Source: Anaeramoeba flamelloides
Taxonomy: Eukaryota; Metamonada; Anaeramoebidae
DNA: 64,000 bases
Assembly (NCBI GenBank): GCA_027625915.1
Contig: JANTQA010000047.1
Span: 13,082,001 to 13,146,000, forward strand
Direction: 5' to 3'
The notes under the pieces were generated by a model, which was given only the letters and a program-made list of their open reading frames with translations, ran no database searches and was not told the origin of the DNA. Numbering within the stretch: position 1 is the first letter of the stretch; each line of letters begins with the position of its first letter. This document shows, one piece after another, positions 35,256-47,081 of the stretch. Position numbers and translations under genes: made by a program.

Positions 35256-36752
35256 AGCACCCCGGATTTTCCTAAATTTCATCAAGTTTTTTAAATTAGA
35301 TTTAAAATGATATTGAGCTACTAATATATTAATTTTCTTATTTGTCTTTAATCCATATTTGAATTATAATAAAAAAGTCAAAATAGTTCAAAGATAAAGC
35401 AGTTAAGTTATTGATTTTTTTTTTGAAATTGAAAAAAAAATAATAATTATTCATTTTTACATTTTTTTTAAAGATTTTTATTTTTATTTTATTTTTTTAA
35501 ATCAGAAATTTTATTACATTAATAGTAATTCAAAACTCAACACATTAATTTATTAATAATAACCACTAAACAATTTTGCTAATTTTATGATAAAAAAAAT
35601 AAATAAAAAAATAAATTACTTTGAAATTTAATTTTTTTTTTTAGAAAAAATTTCAATAAATATCCAATTAAGAGAAAAATGAAATTTATTTCTTTAGGCC
35701 AAAATTAAATTTTTAATTTGATTAATTTTCTAAAACTCTTATTTTAGCAATAGATAATAATTTAAAATCAAAAAAAAAAAAAAAAAATGTAAAATAATTT
35801 CAATTTAGAAAATTGTAATAAAACAAATATAAATTACTTTTTTAATCGATAAAATATTTATACCTAAATTTAAAATAAAATAAAAAATAACTCTTAAATA
35901 TTATTACAATATAATAAAATAATTACCGAAACCAAATTTTTTTTATTGCATTTTGTTATTGGTAAAAATTTGAATAAAAATATATTTGCGATATTTGGAT
36001 TTTTCCTGAATAAATTAATCCAGATCTTGTTAAATAAGTTCTGATATATGGTCTCTAATTCAACAATATTGTTTATTTTATGTCTAGATTTTAAAAAGTC
36101 AAAAATTAAATTGTAAAAAATAAAAAAAAAAAAACAATTATTAATCTGACTCGAACTATTGGCCAAATCATTTAAAATTGAAAAAAAATCTTGATGAAAA
36201 AATTGTAAAATTTTGCAATGAAAAAAAATTTGATTTTTTTTTTCTAATTTAATTTATATTTTTTTTTTTATTTTTAAATTATTTAGAATCTAATATAGAT
36301 TGTGATATTGAATGGTAATCAGTAGATAAAACAAATTTCCTATGTGATGTTATAATATCTTTTATAATGAATTAATTATTTAATTAAGCATTTTAGGCAA
36401 TTTTGGGGTGCAAAGGGCCCCAAAAAAATTTCCAGTAAAGTATTATGTGTTTTAAATGTTAAAACTAAGAGGTTTTTGATGTCTAGACAAACTTTTCAAA
36501 AAAAAAAAAAATTTTTTTTGGATAAAATTTTTACATATAAGAAAATCACTAGAAATCAAGAAAAAATTTTCAATTGTTGAAAAATTTTTTTTCAAGTTAT
36601 TTTTTTTTTTGTTATCTAACTATACAATTTTTAATTATAAATTTTTCTTTCTAAGATATGATAGTTTATAAATCCTATATCTTATAATCTTTTAATAACA
36701 ACATTTCAAATTAATATTTTGTTTCGAAGGCAATTAGTATATTTGGGGTGCT

Positions 36753-36789
<37 letters not shown>

Positions 36790-39700
36790 ATACATATTTG
36801 CGATTAATTACATTATTTAATAAAAATATTTTTTAATCAATTTTTTAGTTTTTTAAAAATGGAAAAAGAACATAAAGAGGGGAGGTTTAACCACGGAATA
36901 TCCAATATGAATGCTAACATAAGAAAGGAGTCAATTATTTAACCTTTTTATTCATTCATTATTATTATTTTTTTTATTTACAATATAATCATTTTACAGA
37001 TCATGCCAAATATCTCAGCCAATTAATAATTTTTTTTTTTTTTTTATCAAAATGAGAATTTTAATATAATTTTTTATTATCAAAACTTTTTATTCAATTT
37101 GTATTAAAACATAATAAAGATAAAACAGTTATTTCAAAAGATTTAAAAAAGATTAAATATTTAGGTATTTATTTTGATAAAATTCCACATATAGCTTAAA
37201 ATTTGAAAAAATCTAAAGAAATATATAACAACTCTAAACAATTATTCAATAACAATTCTCTTAACAATAATTTGATTGTTAATAAGATAATTCCTAATTG
37301 GTGATTTTCATTTTAATTATTCATTTTTTCATTTTTTTTTGTTTTTTTATTTTTGAATATTGAACAGTTGGAAAATGAAAAAACAAGACAAGAAGAAACC
37401 AATTTGGAAATAATCGAAATGTATAAAAATGGAAACAGTTAAAGTTGGATTTCGAATGAGCTAGATGTAGGAATTAAGAAAGACAATTATTGGATTGATG
37501 CATGGAACAAAGAAAAAGAAAAATAAAGAAAAAAACAATTCTAACAAAAGAACCAGATGAATTGTGGCTTTATCTTTTAAAATGAGACTTTAAAGAACTT
37601 AAGTTTGACATGTAAAGAGTTATAAATAACTGGTAAAGAACTTTTTTCCAATTCAACTTATTCAAAGGTTGTTATTGATTTTATAATTTTTTTTCTTGAA
37701 AATTTACAAAACGAGATTTCTCATTTCAAATAAAAGGGCACACCAATTTTTAAAATATTTAATTTTAATTTTTATTGTTTTGCTTTAATGAGTTTTAAAT
37801 ATTCAATTGTTTGTTTTTTTTTTATGTTTTAAAGTGTTTTTTAGATTTTGGAATGATACTACAATGAATTTGATTTAATTATGAATAATTCTTGTAAATT
37901 TCTGTGCCTTTTTATTTGAAAAAGAGTTTAATTAAAAAAAAAAAGGAAACAACCAACAACCCATTCAACACTCAGAGAAAAAAAAAAAACTTTCAAATAA
38001 ATTTTTTGCTTTTTTTATTATTTTTTATTTCCTTTTATTTCTTTTGACTACTCCTTGAATTAGGAGTCACAAATTTAGTCACTTCAAAACTCTCTCTTTA
38101 ACAGATTAAGAGCTCTTGGGCACTTAACCCTTACCAATAAATCCTTATTCCGTTTATTTCTTGATTTTCTTTCTCTTTGTTTAAAAAGAAAATTTTTTCT
38201 TTTTTTTTTAAAGAAAAGATATCCACCTTTTCTTATAATCTTGTCCACATTATAGCTAGAATAAAAAACTCTAAATAAGTTTTTAGAGTTTTAGAAAGTG
38301 CCATAGAGTGTCTAGCTTTTCCAGAATTTAAAAGAATAGAGAAAAATCTTTGATTTTACTCAATTCTTTTAAATTCTGGAAAAGCTAACGGATGTTTTTT
38401 TTAATTTGAGAGTTTAAACGAAAATAAAATAAATTTTGGTTTTATTTCTAAAATTAAAAAAAACCTAAAGGTAAACATGAATAATTTTGTTGAGTTACCT
38501 CTGTGAATTAAAAACATAAAAAAAAGTCATGAAATTTTTTGTAGTGAAATTTAATTATTTAAATGATGCCATTTTTTTTTGTGACACACTTGGATTTCCA
38601 ACTTTGAGGCCCACATTCAACTACTCTCCACAAAAAAACACCGACTTTTACAAAGTTTTGAATTTTTAAAGTGTTGTAAAGTGTTTTAAAAGAGTTGGAA
38701 ATTATCTGAAAGTTTTGTAAAAGTCATGGGATATATATGAAGTGTAAAAAAAAATTTTTTTTCAATTTTCTTTTTTGACAAATCCCACCAAATACAGAAA
38801 TTCCAAAACTGGTGTGCAGAAGTTAACTTTCTACAAACTTTTAATTTTAAAATTAATTAAACTTTAATTAAAATCCTTTAAATTGAAATGATAAATTGTT
38901 GTTTTGGTAACAAATATTCTAATATTGTTCTTGATATTGCAGATCCTTCATAAAAAGGAATTTGTTTTAATTTTTTTCAAAATAGTTTTAAAAAAAAATA
39001 TAAAAGTTGTTTAAGAAGGTTGTCATTAGTATAACCTTATGTTTTCTGGTTAAAATCTTTGTTTAATACTAACATATATTTAGTTTTAATCAAAGTTTAA
39101 TTAAAATTAAAAGTTTCATCAAAGTTAATTTCTGCGCACCAAGTTTACAATTGCTGTAAAAATATCAATTGCCAGAAAATAATAACGATTATTTTAACAC
39201 AATAAACGACTTTATTCTAAATAATTTAGAAATAAAAGAGAACTGATAAAAAGGTTATTCGTCTCATTTTGACACCATAACATTTTGTTAAATGTATAAA
39301 ATGGTTTATTTCAAAGAGGTTAAACGACAGTCCAGAAGTGTTATACTCACCTAGGAGCATACTTAACTGGAGTATAAGATAATTTGTTTGTGAGTAAAGT
39401 ACATTTATTATTATTTTTTTTTTTGAGTTATACTCATCAAAAGTAGCCAAACAACGAAAGAAAAGCATAATTTAACCAGAAAAAATTCTACCAACACATT
39501 TTTGGTTAAATCTTGATTATTTTTTTTTTCAATCTTTAATTGTCCAGTAAAAATTTTATTATTAGCAAAATTAAAAAAACAATTAAATGCCAAAATTGAA
39601 AAAAAACGATTTAGTAATGAAACAGATCTGTTGACAAAGATGAAGAAAATATGAATTATTTTCCAAAACTAAAGAAATTGAAATGAATTAAATTCTTTAC

Positions 39701-41634
39701 AAGAAAGGTCTTTAAGAATTAAGAAAAATTTAACACCAAAAAAATACAATTAAGATCGATCAATGTTATTAAAAAATGATGTAAAGAATTCACACAAGAA
39801 GAAAACAATAATAAAAATAATTCGAAAATGAATTTTATTATCAAAATACCATTTCATGAATTTGAATTTGTTAACATCAAAATTCTCCACTCAGTTAAAA
39901 CTGCGAAATATAAAGTATTATAAATGGAAAAGTTAGAAAGCATATTGTTATTGTTTATTCATATACTTTAAAATGGAATTTGCTCATCAAAAGATTTCAA
40001 AATTTCCCGATTTAAGTTTAATTGTGTTTACAGGAACAAAAAATGTTTTAAATAACAAATTAAGTACATTAAGAAATGATCTTCATTTGGGAAAACATCA
40101 TGATAAATTAAAAAAACAACAAGAAGAAAATTTTATTCAAAATTTAAAGATAGAAGTTCCAAAAGACTTTTTAATTTGGTCTTTTTGAAGTTTTTTTGAA
40201 ATTAACAACTTTAAGAAGTAGGTGGTGTGGTAAATTACTTAACAAACAAGTAGAATAAGGATTAGAGAAAAAATTATATAAAAAGACTTTTTCTTTTCTT
40301 AATTCTTTTTTATTTTTTTTTGTTTCATTATTTTGATTATCGACAAATAACCCCCTTATTCGACACTGTTTTCTCAATAATCTCACATTATACCAAATCT
40401 TTGACAAAAAAACAACAAAATCTCAATCACTACACCCACCTTGAGATTTCGAATATTATTTTCAATAGCTACTAAACACAAATACTATTATTTTCCGATT
40501 AAAATATTAAAATTTTTGGTTTACATTCTCCAAAATATTTTTCTCGTGAATAAGTAGAAAAAACCCTAAAATATTTAACTAATAGTTTAGAAATGATATT
40601 TTTAGACAAGAAATGAAACTTCCTTATTTAACTCTGAGACAAAATTTTTACTCTACTAAATTGATTGTAACAGTAATAATTAATATTCATTTTGGAAATT
40701 GATATAAAAATTTTCATTGATTAATTGGAAAATAAGTAATGTAGATTAAAAGTTAAACAGAGCAAAAGAATGATGTTTAATTTTAAAAAAAGAACGACTA
40801 AAATTGAAATGTGTGTACATGCTTTTATACTTTAGATTGTGCTTTTTGGAATTAAAAATTATTTTTTACTGTTTGTTATTTAGGTGTCAAACCAATGAGA
40901 ATCAAAAGCTGTCAATTAACAACTAAAATTCCATATTTGAAAAATAAAAAGGGTGTTTGTTTATTTGAAAAAAATACAAATATATACAAACCTGAACACG
41001 TCCTTGGAAGATCTAATTCTAACTGATGAAGCGTATTTTTTTCAAATTTGTTTCGTTGAATTTTTTCGTGGATCAATTTGGAGATGGCTTCTCGATATTC
41101 TTTTCTTTTCCTTTCCAATGTTGTTGCCCTTCGTGATTTGTTGACAGGTAAATAACCTTTGAATCATTTGTTATTAAAAATACCAATACAGTTTGAATTA
41201 ACAAAAAAAGAACAATTAAAATATTGATCCTAAAGAGAAGTAGTTGGTAAGAAAACTATTCAAAAAAAAGGTGTTTTTGTTTGAAAAACCTTTCAAAAAA
41301 ATTTTAATTTACCTAATAAAATTTTCCAGGTTAGGGATCGTAGTCGTTTAGGGATCCCTGACCAAGACAAATTTCTCAAGTTTTCAATTTCTATTATTTC
41401 CTGATCAAGGGCTTTTAAAAATCTTTTTTCGCGGCTTGTGGTTGTTTTTTTAATTTTTTCCTTTTCTTTTTCTTTTTCTTTTTCTTTTTCTTTTTCTTTT
41501 TTTTTTGTCTTTTTTGTTTGATTGTTCGAAAGGGTTTGATTGTTTTTTTTGTTTGGTTTAGATTTTGTTTTTTCCATTTCCTTTACTTTTACTTTTTCGG
41601 TAATTTTTCCAACCTTTGTTTTTTTTTCATTCAT
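31099..41634 (-). CDS. TBC1D22-like Rab GTPase-activating protein, five exons
   Basis: TBC-domain protein that would stimulate GTP hydrolysis by Rab GTPases in membrane traffic. Exons: 41634-41313, 41156-40992, 34862-34707, 31760-31578, 31448-31099. All four introns (156, 6129, 2946 and 129 nt) have GT..AG ends and are phase 1. The product is 391 aa. Residues 1-90 are a Lys/Glu/Thr-rich tail with a KE repeat. The TBC domain starts at GIPKRLRSLTWKILLG, then YLPVN...ERKRKEY, LELDLPRT (arginine finger Arg159), HPASGYVQGMNDLVTPFF (glutamine finger Gln194), EADIYWCFTKLLDGIQDNYT, QFLQFAFRWMN, RLWDTY and DGFAVFHVFVC. This motif order matches the TBC1D22 subfamily closely. Both catalytic fingers are present, so it should be active. 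Short open frames starting at TTG inside exons are only exon pieces. Confidence 0.92.
31761..34706 (-). other. 2.9-kb intron 3 of the TBC gene
   Basis: The donor is GTAAAA and the acceptor TTTTATAG. It contains copy 1 of a 1.24-kb duplicated segment (32487-33727); the rest is AT-rich with no recognised feature. Confidence 0.8.
32487..33727. repeat. 1.24-kb duplicated segment, copy 1
   Basis: It matches 39247-40480 almost base for base from AAAAAGGTTATTCGTCTC to AATAGCTACTAAACACA. Both copies lie in introns of the same gene in the same orientation. No terminal inverted repeats were found. The 71-codon frame open in copy 2 is shifted here by an extra T. Confidence 0.9.
35251..36757. mobile_element. 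Inverted-repeat element in an (AT)n tract, 1.5 kb
   Basis: The left end CCCTTAGCACCCC and right end GGGGTGCTAAGGG are perfect 13-bp inverted repeats, each directly bordered by a long (AT)n run (35207-35250, 36758-36787). The interior has no convincing transposase. A second, imperfect right end (GGGGTGCAAAGGG) sits internally at 36405-36417. Family not recognised; TA target likely. Confidence 0.75.
37085..37300 (+). pseudogene. Reverse-transcriptase fragment of a second LINE type
   Basis: The plus-strand frame reads a KYLGIYFDKI-like motif preceded by a Lys/Thr-rich stretch and followed by an in-frame stop and an Asn-rich stretch. The motif is typical of the thumb-side region of non-LTR reverse transcriptases (compare YLGIWL in the minus-strand LINEs). 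Too short and decayed to classify. Confidence 0.5.
37370..37620 (+). pseudogene. Decayed helix-turn-helix (transposase-like) fragment
   Basis: The frame reads ETNLEIIEMYKNGNS, a stop, SWISNELDVGIKKDNYWI, then DAWNKEK. This spacing resembles the homeodomain-like helix-turn-helix at the start of many transposases. Several in-frame stops make it non-functional. Assignment is by pattern only. Confidence 0.35.
38300..38475. repeat. Modular hairpin pair
   Basis: Leader AGTGCCATAGAGTGTCTAG, then palindrome CTTTTCCAGAATTTAAAAG / CTTTTAAATTCTGGAAAAG, spacer CTAACGGATG, then palindrome TTTTTTTTAATTTGAGA / TTTCTAAAATTAAAAAAAA, ending CCTAAAGG. Same leader and module order as the second half of 51300-51565. 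Confidence 0.75.
38795..39156. mobile_element. TA-flanked MITE (CAGCAATTTC family), copy 2
   Basis: The left end CAGAAATTCCAAAACTGGTG and right end CACCAAGTTTACAATTGCTG are imperfect inverted repeats flanked by TA. The interior aligns with 15021-15370. 362 bp, more degraded than copy 1. Confidence 0.75.
39247..40480. repeat. 1.23-kb duplicated segment, copy 2
   Basis: Near-identical to 32487-33727. It contains a 71-codon plus-strand open frame at 39973-40188 (MEFAHQKISKFPDLSLIVF onward; Lys/Gln-rich second half) of unknown function. Compared with copy 1, sequence resembling the flank of copy 1 resumes only after an extra block of about 258 bp (40481-40738). Confidence 0.9.
40490..40740. repeat. 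Dispersed repeat shared with 21160-21390
   Basis: It carries the same ordered blocks as 21160-21390 (TTTAGAAATGATATTTTTAG, GACAAGAAATGAAACTTCC, AAATTGATTGTA). It sits exactly where copy 2 of the 1.2-kb duplication departs from copy 1, which suggests an insertion. Confidence 0.55.
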
Positions 41635-41871
41635 AATAAGAGTTGTGAGTGCTTAAATAAAAAAATAATTAAAAGTGTGCTGAAATAAAAACAAGTAAAT
41701 TGAAAAAATGAAAATTTTGTTTTTTGATAGAAAAACTAGTGATTATAAAATGTTATTATTAAGGCGTTTTATCAACTTACGATGTTGAGGTTATTAATAG
41801 TGGTTTTTTAAGTCACTGTTGTTTTTCAAAAAATTGGTTATCTCTTAGATTAATGTTATTGAATTTTACTG

Positions 41872-43339
41872 TTGTGGAAAAAAAGTGAAACAGTTAAAAA
41901 AAAGTGCAACACGATTTTTAATTGGGAACATTACTGAAAATGAAAAGTAAAACCAATTAAAAGAAGAAACCAATTAACTTCAAATAATAACCCATTATAT
42001 TATTTTCAATCAACCCAACAAATACAATTTAAATCAACTTGATTTATCCAAATTGTTCTTGTAGTTTTGGAGATCTTAAAAATAGTCAATTTTTTCAACA
42101 AATTTTTAATAATTGATCAATCAAAGAAAACCCACACTAAAAGATAGTATTTAAAAAACTGTTATTGTTTTTTTTTTTATTTTTGAAGAGAGAAAATTGC
42201 TTTTCTCCTGTGTGCCCTAATTTCTAAACTTTTTTTTTTCGAAATTTTGTTAAAGAATCACAAATTTTATTATCACTTACTAATGATAATATATATGATG
42301 AATTCTTTTTATTAATAATATCTCTGATATTATTAATTTTTTAATTTTTTTCAAAAAATTCAGATATCCAGATTTTTTCGATTTATTTTATAGGCCGGAC
42401 AGTCCCATAAAAAATGATCGAAATCTTCAATGATATCAATATTTAACTTTTCTTTACATAAATCACCATTTTTATTTTTATTTTTACTTGTTATATAAGA
42501 GTACCTATTTAAACAATTAGTAAAATTTCCGAATTTTAGAATTGTTTTTGAAGCTTTCCAGTTTAAATATTTTTGTTGTTTGAAATTGCAATTTTGTTGT
42601 TTTATAATTTTTAGATATTGTTGAACTTTCCAACTAGGTGAATTTTCCAATTCGGTTAATTGAAAAACTTTTAATTCTAAATCTAATAATTTTAATCCCT
42701 TAGTGTGCCAATTGATATTTTCATTTTCCAATTTTCGAAAATTTAATATTGTTTTTAATTTTTTTAAATTTTTGAAATCTAATTTTTCAATCAATTTATA
42801 TTTTCTTCGGTATACTTTTAATCTTGCGAGATCAATTTTTGCTTCAGTTTTATAAATTAATCGAGGTGAATGGATATTAATTTGTAAGAAATTTGTGACT
42901 GATTTATTGATAAATCTATCAATTCTTTCAAAATCATTTTGTTTCAAGTCAAATATTTCAAGACCATAATAAAGTTGACTTAAAATAAGAGCTTTGAAAG
43001 AAGTTATTTTGACTCCATTGCTGAGTTTATTTTGTTGAAACAATCGATTAAGTGTTTCCAAGGACTTTTCTACTTTTTTGAAATTATATTCAAGATGTGT
43101 GTTTTTTTCTAACCAAATCCCAAGATAAAAAATATCTTTTAATTCTTTTTTATATTTGGTTTTTTTATAATGTGGGTTCATCTCGAATCTTTTTATTATT
43201 TCAAAAATCAAAAAACTGTTATTGTGACGAATACTTCATTTTGTCTTTATTTATTTATTTATTCTTTTTTTCATTGATCTTACTTTGAATTTTCAGTAAT
43301 GTTCCCAATTAAAAACCGTGTTTCACTTTTTTTCCACAA
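41872..43339. mobile_element. Inverted-repeat element split by a LINE
   Basis: Inverted ends of about 70 bp: the left carries TTGTGGAAAAAAAGTGAAAC and ATTGGGAACATTACTGAAAA; the right is the reverse complement. The left end has an extra tandem copy of about 20 bp. Removing the LINE and one copy of its duplication leaves about 411 bp, a typical MITE size. Outer target duplication unclear. Confidence 0.75.
42168..43209 (-). mobile_element. LINE copy 2, 5'-truncated, with 15-bp target duplication
   Basis: A 1042-bp insertion flanked by the perfect 15-bp duplication AAAAAACTGTTATTG (42153-42167 and 43210-43224). The minus-strand frame 43211-42360 is uninterrupted over about 280 codons. It starts after the catalytic YxDD and includes MNPHYKKTK, FYLGIWL, SQLYYGLEIF and the C-terminal finger, where the first Cys is replaced by Gly. 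The 3' end has a poly-A tail (poly-T on plus). Nearly identical to copy 1, so a recent insertion. Confidence 0.95.
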
Positions 43340-43559
43340 TGGTTATATTCTTTTCAAACTTTTACTTTTATTTAATTTTTGATGAGGACGATTGTATTAT
43401 TCTCAAACCTTTCATCATCTTTCCATAAAATAGTTAACTCTCATGAAAGACATCATTTATATAAAATAAAATACTTTGAAGTTATATCAAAGTAGGTGAG
43501 ATAAAATTTTTCTCTTTAATTATTGTCAAATCCCTTACAGACTTTGTAAAATTCATGTT

Positions 43560-43960
43560 TCAAATTGAAACACTTGTTTTTTTTTTTATTCTAGAAACCT
43601 TAGAAATTAAATGATCAAAGAAACTGATGATAAAAATAAAAGTATATCTGATATTGTTTCTTAAAAGTCTTATAATTTAATCTTAAAGATAAAAATAAAA
43701 GATCAAAGATAAATGTTTTCTCAAAAAAAATTTAGTTAATTTTTGATAGATAATTTTTATAGTTAAAAAAAAACTAAAATAGATAGAAATATTATGAAAA
43801 AGTAATTGAGAAAATTATGGTAAAAATTTTGTCCAAGTCCATCCCCTAAATTTAAAATTTTTTTAAAATATAAAGGAGTTAAACTTCAAAATGTTTTTAA
43901 CTATAAATATATTAGTGTAGAATAAATTAGATATTTTATTTGAATCCCAAGGAAAAAAAG
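43560..43960. repeat. Dispersed repeat H, copy 2
   Basis: Aligns loosely with 44920-45300: CTTGTTTTTTTTTTATTCTAGA, AAGAAACTGA, GATCAAA, TTTTTGATA and ATTATGAAAAA blocks occur in the same order. Old and non-coding. Confidence 0.4.
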
Positions 43961-44919
43961 CACGAGGTTAATTTGAGACACAGATGTTAAAGTCTTTTCA
44001 TGGGAAATTTGATTCAATACACTGGTATTAATTAATAAATAAGAACCAATTTTCACTTCATTTTCTCTTTTGTTATTTTACTAAAACTGATAATTAACAA
44101 ATTAATATATTGAAATATATGATCTATTTTTATCTGTTTGGAATTTTTTTATTATTGTAATATTTTGGTTTATTAATAATGTTCTATATTGGATGAAAAG
44201 TGCCATTATATAAAGGGAATAATAGAGAATATAAAAAAAGTTAATTAACTGAATTTTTTTCGAAATTTAATGGATTTGGATTCAGTTCTAATATAAGTTT
44301 ACTTTTATTAAAAGTATATGATATCAAGGTTAACATTGTACAAATTGAAATAAAAAATCTTTTATAAATATCATTACATAATAAATTATCCGTTTTTTTA
44401 TATGGGATCAAATAAAAAATTAAAATTTTTATCTTTTTCTTTTATTATTTTTCTAAATACAGAAATTAAAAACGAAAATGAGAAGTATTTCCTATATTTA
44501 ATAATTAGTAATTATCCCTTCCTAAGAATATTTTTATATTTTTTTTATTTCATGGTTTCCTCAGTAATCATCAACATAAAATCTGTATTTTTTTCTTTTT
44601 GTTTACCTTTTGATGATGGAGTTGTGCTTTGAATAATTTTACATTTCTAAAAACTAATTTTGTTAAAATAATATATTTGTTAATTTGTTAATTTTTTAAA
44701 ACAATTGATTTTTTTGGGAATTATCAAAATTTCAAGAAAAATTTAAGAAATTTATTTCTCAATTCTGAAGTACTTAGGTTGATGGTTCAGCCTTTAAACT
44801 TTTCTTGAAAGTCAGATTTTTTTCTAAAATTGTTGAAAAATTTAATACTGTTAAAATGGGATGGTAATGTTGTTGTATTATGCGTGTTGAAAAGTTTAAT
44901 CTGTGTTTCAAAATAAAAA

Positions 44920-45300
44920 AGCTTGTTTTTTTTTTGTTCTAAAAGACATATACAGTAACGGAATCAAGAAACTGACTATAAACCCAAAGTAAATATAGTA
45001 TTGATTTCTACAAGTTCTATTATATAAAAAAAATTTCGAAAAATGAAAGATCAAATCGAAAAAATCATCTCAAAAAATAGAGTAAATTTTTGATAAAATT
45101 TTTCACAATCAAAAAACTTAACAAAAAAATTTCTTTAAAAACTGACAATATTATGAAAAAAATTACATCAAATTACATTCATAATTTAAAATTTTCTATA
45201 AATAACTAGAATTTTACCTTCAAAATTGATTTGGATTTAGGTATCCTATTTAGTATTCTCTTGGATGTTGCTTTGGAACGAGAAGAAAAAAACATAGGGG
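44920..45300. repeat. Dispersed repeat H, copy 3
   Basis: See 43560 and 21540. Ends with an ACGAGAAGAAAAAAACA-like block, as in copy 1. Confidence 0.45.
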
Positions 45301-45558
45301 CTATATTTTAAACCACACATTATATTCGTTGTCCATGCTTTATTTTTTTCATGGTACCAATTTAAAATTTCAATCCAAGTTCATTAAGGAATACTAACTA
45401 AATAATTAAAAAAAATTATCTGATTATTGAATCTGTCAAGATCCTTGAGTTTTTTTCAACTAATAAGTAGTTCAATATTAGTTACTTGAAATAAAAATTT
45501 TCAATTACAAATAGGAAAAATTTGGTGATACAAGGATCAGTTATAATTGATAGAGATA

Positions 45559-45754
45559 CAGTCAGTTTCACTTTTAAGGCACAAACTTTCAACGAAATTT
45601 AAGGCACAAAAAAATCTCAAATTAAGGCACAAAATTTGGAATTTTATTTTTTACTATTTATTTTTACTAGAATTTGAATTTTGTGCCTTAATTTGAGATT
45701 TTTTTGTGCCTTAAATTTCGTAGAAAGTTTGTGCCTTAAAAGTGAAACTGACTG
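45559..45754. mobile_element. TA-flanked foldback MITE, 196 bp
   Basis: Near-perfect arms of about 80 bp starting CAGTCAGTTTCACTTTTAAG, with TA on both sides (45557-45558, 45755-45756). Each arm holds three AAGGCACAAA units. The CAGT start and TA duplication fit the Tc1/mariner superfamily. High arm identity suggests a young copy. A decayed relative is at 54461-54631. Confidence 0.92.
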
Positions 45755-47081
45755 TAAACAAATAGTATTATTTTACTAATCGGAGTATTTAAACTCGATA
45801 ACACTTATATGATTTACATTTATTTGTAATAAAATATATTTTTCGGCTACTTTGTGGTAGATGGAAAATATTTTCAGGGGGTAAATACATTTTTCATTTT
45901 TTGAGTACCACCATTTATATGAAACTGAATTCTTAAAATCATTTCTTTAGCCAAATACATTGATATTTTAATAAATTCTAGATTTGGAATATATCCGTAG
46001 TATAAGATATTTTCATATCCAATAAAAAAACTCGAAATCAAAAAGATGAAAAAACTGATCAAAAAAAATTAATACAAATCATTTATTACTTGAACTTATC
46101 TATAAAATTTAACACAATTATTTATTCTTTATTTGGTTTTATTTTTAATTCTTTATGAAAATAATTTTGTTTGGAAAATTTTTGAAAGACAAATTACTGT
46201 TTATTTCTAAAGAATTTTTAAAATGAATTTAAAAAACTTTTTTTTAATTTTATTCATCTAATTCTGGTTTTGGTTCAGAAAATCAGAGATTTTTTTAAAT
46301 TCTTCTTGAGAATACTTGTTTATTGGACAAATTCATTTGATTTTATAATTATTTATTTTTCATTAAAATTGAGAACTCAAAAAAATTCTAAATCTGATTG
46401 AAATTTTTTTTTGAATTTTTCAATTATTTTGATTTGAATCTTTTGTAACTGTTTTTTTGATTCCGAGAATACAACTCCTTTATTTTAATTTTTGAAATAG
46501 TATTCTTTGTTTTGGCTTTGTTTGATGAAAATATTTCAAAAAAGAATTTTGAAAGCAAATTTCTCACACAAGGTTTTTTAAAATAATAATAAATAGTAAT
46601 GGTGCAAGAAATTTAAGGAAAAAATAGTTTGTATTCATACAAATTAAGAAGATAAAGAAAACCAATCTTCGAAAATAGTCTTTGGTCTATTTATTTTTTT
46701 TTCATTCTTGATTTCAACAAATTTTATTGGAATGATGATCTTTCGTGTTTGGTCTCCTAAAAGAAAAAAATTGTTTCAAATGCACACCTTTTCGGGTCTT
46801 TTTTTTTGGTTTACTGTTTGATTAATTTCAATCGTTTGTATAAACACATCTCTAGATCCAAAAAAAAATTTAATAAAACGATAATGAATAAAAAAAAATG
46901 TTCAAAAAATTGAAAAATTAAAGATTCAACTTTAAATTACTTTGATTCTTTTCACGAATAGACTAGTGAATGATGTTTTGGTTCCAAAGTTTCAATATCT
47001 GGTGGCACTCAAAAAAATATTTTTCAGTAATGTTAACACAATTAAAATTTTTCAAAATGGTAAAATGTACTACTTCCTTAA

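Larger units (their letters stand above)
34863..40991 (-). other. 6.1-kb intron 2 of the TBC gene, element-rich
   Basis: The donor is GTTTGT and the acceptor TTAATAG. Contents in window order: an inverted-repeat element flanked by (AT)n (35251-36757), a reverse-transcriptase scrap and a helix-turn-helix scrap (37085-37620), a hairpin module pair (38300-38475), a TA-flanked MITE (38795-39156), duplicated segment copy 2 (39247-40480) and a dispersed repeat (40490-40740). Confidence 0.8.
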
